From the NCBI GenBank assembly GCA_030141605.1, contig JAQGDQ010000839.1, positions 35,001-89,320 on the forward strand: DNA of 54,320 nt, written 5' to 3'. The translations under genes and the position numbers were made by a program. Below are positions 48,658-54,320 of the stretch, one piece after another; within the stretch, counting starts at the first letter, position 1, and the number at the start of each line of letters is the position of its first letter. A model generated the notes under the pieces. The model worked only from the letters and a program-made list of their open reading frames with translations, did no database searches and was not told the DNA's origin. The stretch comes from Tubiluchus corallicola (lineage: Eukaryota; Priapulida; Priapulimorpha; Priapulimorphida; Tubiluchidae).

Positions 48658-49867
48658 AGTAGAATTAATTATCCTAAATTTTAAAATTTTATCAATTCAG
48701 GTAACATGTAGATACATGTAGATTACCTTTTACACACAAGGACAATACATTAAAGGAAGACCGGACCCTACCTTACACTGTAGGTCTAATCAATCTACTT
48801 TCTGAAATACTGAAATGCAAGATGCGTGAAAGAATTGTTACCATTCGTTAGATAGACGGGCTCAAAAAGCGGGTGCTGTATTTCTCAATTCAGAGGTGTT
48901 CGTTTGTGACGTAATAGTTCGAGAGCTTAATTTAAAATTTGCTTTTATCTTAAAATTTGACGAGTTTTTGTATGTTATATTGAATGTTGTTCGGTAGCAC
49001 TGTAGTTCAATTTTCGTTTTCGCTAACGAGTTCATCATGCTCATGGGATGTTTGTGATATTAAAAATAAGTTCGTATGTAACGTCGTCACTCACTGGGCT
49101 CGCCTGCCTGTTAATTAAGTTTTTATCCTATTGTTTAACTATCCTATTATCAGAAATTATTTATTTATTTAGCAGTATTATTGATGTTAAAGTGCATACG
49201 TTTTACCATATCTCAAAATGGGATATGAAAAATTATCCTGTTTTCCTTACGATTAAAGGCTATTTTGCGTTTATGCCATTGTTACGAATTATTATTGATG
49301 GGGTTCTGGGGATATATGCCTATATTATTTATGGCCTTGAACCCTATGATTGCTAAATTAATAGTTAGTAAAATACTGTAATTTGTCACGCTTTCATCAT
49401 TTTGCCCTGGAAAGCTGTGCTTCATTCAGGGGTCAAAACGTTCGCTTTGGCAGGGTTGACAAGCTTTATGTGCATCACATTAAGTAGCAAGTATACTTAA
49501 TGCAATTTACTCGCCCCTAGTGTAGTAAATACTGCAGTTTACAAGTAAAATTCCGTAGTACGTGATGTGTAATTATCACAGCCGCCTGCAACGCCATCAT
49601 TTGTAAGATAAACAACATTTGAGCTTAGAGAAACAGAGATCACTTGAAATGACTTTTTAACGTCGTGTAAGACATCTACTAGAGACGGTTTTCTGGTGCT
49701 AGGGTTTCGCCTCGTAGTAAATTTTTGTTTGCTTGTAGCGTAACAGCTGTCTGTGCTGAATAGAGTGAGGTGTTTCGTGAAACGGAGTATGGGTCGGCTG
49801 TGGAGGGCTTCACTCTATGCCATACTGATATTACGTTTTGGTCAGAGCCTTCATAATATCATAATAC
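47841..49867. other. Unassigned, with (TA)n at 48598-48655
   Basis: No exon recognised. The block 48420-48560 is GC-richer (CCATTTTTGGAGG, CGCCCCCCTG) and ends near the TA/AAAT microsatellite. A hydrophobic 102-codon frame at 49048-49356 has no recognised family and no splice or promoter support. Confidence 0.4.
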
Positions 49868-50445
<578 letters not shown>

Positions 50446-51176
50446 CTTACACTAACGTGGAAAAGACGTACAAAGTTCAATCACAATCCCTACAATGCAT
50501 TTTAGCCTATTTAGGCTTCAGAAGTGTCGTAGCTATTCAGACAGATCTAATTTAATTAATGCAGTAATTCGTGGTGTATAGTTACTGAAATTTATTATGA
50601 CAATGCACATTTGAACTTTTTAGTTGTTCTGGAACATGTTATTTCATTTTTAACCAGTTTCTTAATCATAAAAAATCGTATATTTTATTTATTGGCCCCC
50701 ATGTCTATTTCTGCAGTCACGTGACTTTTTCTGTTTACCTTCGCTGTTTGCAGATCATCTCTCTCCAGAGACATTACGTAATTTTACAATTATAATTATA
50801 TTATGTGCGAGCTCTACGGTTGCTGACCAGCGCGTGCGCAGTGTAATGCAGTTAAATTTGATTGCACTGCAGCGCATGCGCAGTTGATAGCCGTTAATTT
50901 TGCATTGCTAATGACTCCCATCGGAAGCCGTCGTCAATCTCTTAATTAATTTCAGTCTGGCTTTTAGAAAGTCGACTAATAAATTTTCTCTATCATTTGA
51001 TGAAATTTATCCGTAATTTGCACAAGGTCATAATGCATTTATAACGGTGTAAGTATTTTATAATTTTATTTCACCGCCATATAAACGTTGCATATCGATC
51101 TTGTTGTTGTCCGTTTGATTTTCCCAGCGACCCTAGATACTATTCAACCGCCATTTTATATAAAATTATTATTCAC
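50446..51176. other. Unassigned, with two NRF1-type motifs
   Basis: No exon recognised. See the motif pair at 50830-50881. Confidence 0.4.
50830..50881. promoter_or_regulatory. Pair of NRF1-type motifs
   Basis: GCGCGTGCGCA at 50830-50840 and the perfect palindrome GCGCATGCGC at 50872-50881 lie about 40 bp apart. They match the motif upstream of the Notch-ligand exon. In an AT-rich region such clustered CpG motifs may mark a promoter or distal element; no nearby coding exon was found. Confidence 0.3.
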
Positions 51177-51180
51177 TTAA

Positions 51181-51643
51181 CCCTTTCAGTCCCAAATTAT
51201 TTTTGTAATAAGAAAATTTTTTTTAGCTTGGGACTTTTGTTCAGTATGTCCATCTTGTTTACACATAATAATTGTTATTTTTTCTACCTGTGCCCGCGTG
51301 CTAAATATAGCCTGTATCCCACGGGATACATTGGGATTCAATGGAAGCATCAAATGTGCTTCATTTTGCAACTGCTGACAATTTTTTAAAGTATTTAAGA
51401 CATTTAGTATGCACGCTATGCTGATCTGTACAAAGTCGTCTCTAAAGTACTGTACCTTGCGCAGAATTTTATGCCATGTAGATTTTCTAGTTTGCCATTT
51501 TATCAACATTTTTAGTCTATTGTTATTGGCTTTTAATCAAAATAACTATTAACAGATCAAATAACTTTCAGTTTTAAAATTTTATTAATGTTAAAGGCAG
51601 AAAATATTCTCGTATCCCACGGGATACAACGGGTATGAAAGGG
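51181..51643. mobile_element. piggyBac-like MITE, copy 3
   Basis: A 463-bp copy flanked by TTAA (51177-51180 and 51644-51647) with ends CCCTTTCAGTCCC and GGGTATGAAAGGG. Both internal GTATCCC-AC-GGGATAC motifs are intact, so this is the best-preserved of the three copies. The minus-strand 107-codon frame inside has no transposase features. Confidence 0.88.
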
Positions 51644-51647
51644 TTAA

Positions 51648-52299
51648 TTTGCATTTGAAAATCGAAAGTGTACGGCAAACCGTGTCACAGTTGGGAGAGC
51701 ATTTCAACTTTGATAAAAAAAAACTGTTTGTAGTGTGTTAGCAGGGTATCAGAACTCATTCCCCCCAGTATTGTTGTTTGTGATGAAAGTGTAACGCGTG
51801 TGGTTTGGCAGCTGTCTGTGGGGTACCCCCGGTCCTGTGACAGCGTAAACTCTGTCCACACGTCTCGGACATCCGATCCCGTGAGAACCGGGAAACACGA
51901 GACGTTCCCGGAATCCTCCCTGCCGGATATATCAAGCATTGTGTATATTTTGTTAACAGTCTATACACGGTGCCATCGCGACAATACTTGCCTCCCGTCT
52001 CTTGGTCGTTCATTTTTCTCGTCTACGTGTGGCAGCACCGTTTGCGGTTTTAAATTTAATTCAAGCCGGTTTTATTCACCGTCTGATGGTTGTCTATAAT
52101 AATGTTTTTCAAATGGCTACATGATATTTTAACAGCCAACTTACTTTTTATATGTATTTTTATTATTACTGTTGTTAGTAAAATATTGTGTTTATATTGT
52201 TCGTGTATGTAAGTTTAATCACCATCTACTGATTATAACTGAGTCAAATGTTTTGTCGGATGGAATGTGATGATTATTAGACGTGATGCCCATTTTTCT
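51648..52299. other. Unassigned, with a weak Ig-like frame on the minus strand
   Basis: The minus-strand frame at 51685-51939 begins LDISGREDSGNVSCF, superficially like the DSG-x-Y-x-C end of an Ig domain but with Val in place of the Tyr. GC content is higher here (about 51790-51920) than around it. No convincing splice sites are seen, so it is not called as a gene. Confidence 0.3.
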
Positions 52300-52410
52300 T
52301 TTATTTCCTCTTTGCAGTCAGCACTTGAACCGTGGAGAACCTGTATTTGACCCAGTCTGTTTTGTAAATGTGCCATAAATAAATAAAGTTTAAAGAAACT
52401 AAACTAGACT
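52300..52410 (+). mobile_element. Probable LINE 3' end on the + strand
   Basis: TTTGTAAATGTGCCATAAAT is followed by AAATAAAGTTTAAAGAAAC and then directly by a tetranucleotide tail. This is the forward-strand version of the polyA-signal-plus-microsatellite arrangement at the other LINE ends. The 5' boundary and coding part are not identified. Confidence 0.4.
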
Positions 52411-52612
52411 GTATGTATGTACGTATGTACGTATGTACGTATGTACGTATGTATGTATGTATGTATGTATGTATGTATGTATGTATGCATGCATGGATGG
52501 ATGGATGGATGGATGGATGGATGGATGGATGGATGGATGGATGGATGGATGGATGGATGGATGGATGGATGGATGGATGGATGGATGCATGCATGCATGC
52601 ATGCATGCATGT
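52411..52612. repeat. Compound tetranucleotide (GTAT/GTAC)n, (GGAT)n, (GCAT)n
   Basis: Blocks of TATG/TACG, then about 22 GGAT units, then GCAT units. Reading frames of Ile-His-Pro-Ser and Met-Asp-Gly-Trp repeats follow from the tetramers. Confidence 0.98.
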
Positions 52613-54320
52613 ACTTTGAAGGAGTCTCTAGATGTGGTTGCTTGTGGAATACCTTCTGGCTCCATCCTCAAGTAACATGACATTAAAATTTTTCGCTCTT
52701 CCTATGTTGTTTGTTGCATTGATTGATTATGTCGGGACGTCTTGCATTACCTCAATAAGGTTATGGTAGAAGTTGAAGACAGTGTTAAGACTGTGATTTG
52801 TGACTTAAACCAAAACTGATTCTTTTCTAAAATTGGTTGAATTAATCACGACACATTTCTTTGTCCTGTCGAAAAAATTTTTATAAGCCGTTGTTACCTA
52901 CATTCGGACATTTCTGTGAGGGTACAGGTCATTCTACGCCCTTTGAATACTTCAGGCATTTACTTCCAAAAATCGTGTGGTCATTGCGCAATTATTTCAC
53001 GTTTGTGACACGGATTAGGGAATTAGCGACCAGGCGAACCATTAGAGATGGTATCCCATATACTCACGACGCAAATCTTGCTAATAATGAATGCGGGCAA
53101 ATCTTCCATCCCTCTCCGGTTTCCCGTAAGAGCATTACACGGTGAATGGCCGTTACACTGTATAATGTGTCCCCTTGTTGTTCAGAGAACTTGCTACAAT
53201 CTTGTCATCTTCTATAGCAGGGAATCCTACCATTGCTAATCTTTAACAAATTTGTCATGCAAATGGACGTTAAGCCATCCGATAAGTCACCAGTTGTGTC
53301 CCCTAATCTTTGCGTTACGTCATAACAGATGTCCTAGCTTGAGCAATGGCTTCCTCAGACCTTTCTCGTGAGAGACTCTCTTTACTCACTTGTAGTCACT
53401 TTTGTGCAATAAAATATTCCGCGAGGTTTCTGCACTGCGTAGATAACTACGAAAGTGTTGTAGCTGTTTAGTTTGTTTCGGTCATACAAGCTGTCTTAGC
53501 GATATTTTCAGATCAGACGGGTTCTATCTGCTCTCGATGCTCCGGCAAATCATCTGCATGTAAACCTTGGCTTCTTTTGCGGCTTTGAACCTGGTTATTT
53601 CAACCTTGACGATTGTCTTTGTTATCGTTGCTTAGTAGTTTCGTCTTCATCATTGTTACTGTCATTACGTCGTCGGCATCATCATCGTCGTCGCCGTCGT
53701 TATCACCATTATTGTCGTCGTCATCGTTATCATCACGATCATCATCATCGTTGTTATGCCTACAGCTTTTGCTCAAGTAAGCTGGCAACTTAAATTGTGT
53801 GGACTAAATTTTTCGTGTTTTATGTAGTTCAAAAGTCCTAGATTTTACCACTCTTTAAGCCACATCCCTTGGAATATATTATCTAAGTCAAAACCTCAAT
53901 TCGAGTCAAGCTGTCAATAACAAGTTCAGGAACATTGATTAATAGTGGAATCATTCAGGTCCATGTGACACGAAAATCCTACGTCAAGGGCTTCATACAA
54001 ATATTTGAAGTGCGGGTTAACGAACCATGTTTTGCACAGGTGTGATAATCGCCTGCTATTCTCACCTGCACACGATTAAAGAAGCCACACGTAGGAGCAG
54101 TGTAAGACTACACACTCGGTAAACCGGAAGCCAATGAATGAATGTGAGGATAGTTGTTTCCTGGTGTTCGACACATACTAATTATCGACAGTATTTCGTA
54201 CATGAAAGCAAAATATAAAGATTAAATTTGCTGGATTAACTGTTCACCATTGGACTAATTGTTATTGGTAGCTGGAAGTTGGGGCATTTGACCTCGAATT
54301 GCATACTTACTTTTGCGTTA
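52613..54320. other. Unassigned, with a trinucleotide block at 53640-53755
   Basis: No exon recognised. 53640-53755 is a degenerate ATC/GTC/GTT triplet repeat like the one at 12285-12700. A 94-codon frame at 52861-53145 begins at a TTG codon and has no known domain. Confidence 0.4.

Noticed and set aside
49048-49356. Hydrophobic 102-codon + strand frame, possibly a membrane protein
   Set aside because: Hydrophobicity is expected from AT-rich sequence. No family, splice sites or promoter were recognised.
51186-51509. 107-codon minus-strand frame as a transposase
   Set aside because: It lies inside the MITE and lacks any piggyBac DDD-type motif; the element is too short to encode one.
51685-51939. 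Ig-domain exon on the minus strand (REDSGNVSC)
   Set aside because: Only a few residues fit, the conserved Tyr is replaced by Val, and no good splice acceptor borders the frame.
52399-52683. His-Pro-Ser and Met-Asp-Gly-Trp repeat proteins
   Set aside because: Tetranucleotide microsatellite translated in different frames.

Overview
The window looks like AT-rich nuclear DNA from an invertebrate animal, probably marine. One coding exon is recognisable with confidence. The rest is non-coding sequence full of 5'-truncated non-LTR retrotransposon (LINE) ends, short inverted-repeat DNA transposons, minisatellites and microsatellites. No bacterial operons, CRISPR arrays, rRNA or intact tRNA genes were seen. 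The animal assignment rests on a spliced Notch-ligand exon and on the retroelement types; the phylum cannot be told from the sequence.

The anchor gene is a Jagged/Serrate-type Notch ligand on the + strand. Its first coding exon (about 8550-8942) carries a signal peptide and the complete MNNL (C2-like) domain and ends at a consensus CAG|GTGAGT donor. A GC-rich stretch with a palindromic NRF1-type site (8204-8213) lies upstream and may mark the promoter. I did not recognise the DSL or EGF exons downstream, so much or all of 8943-54320 may be the first large intron, though small exons could have been missed.

Layout: 1-4460 holds a G-rich 91-bp minisatellite, nested LINE ends, a 40-bp minisatellite, a tRNA-like SINE head and a LINE coding remnant. 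4461-8160 is mostly featureless AT-rich DNA. From 8943 to the end there are at least ten minisatellite families (units of 16, 31, 33, 37, 61, 61-63, 69, 71-72, 84-88 and 91 bp), long microsatellites (notably 14.9-15.4, 26.7-27.6 and 49.9-50.4 kb), three copies of a piggyBac-like MITE flanked by TTAA (25.7, 41.9 and 51.2 kb), two other inverted-repeat elements (16.9-17.7 and 28.6-29.0 kb) and about a dozen LINE fragments, most on the minus strand.

Stretches of ordinary complexity between repeats (for example 15.8-16.1, 17.7-18.0, 24.0-24.2, 37.7-38.0 and 38.8-39.1 kb) have homeodomain-, POU- or other factor-like motifs and are candidates for regulatory elements of the ligand gene. No previously undescribed biological system could be demonstrated. 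The most distinctive items are the repeat architectures, including an array of about 23 splice-donor-like motifs and a 27-unit satellite without indels.
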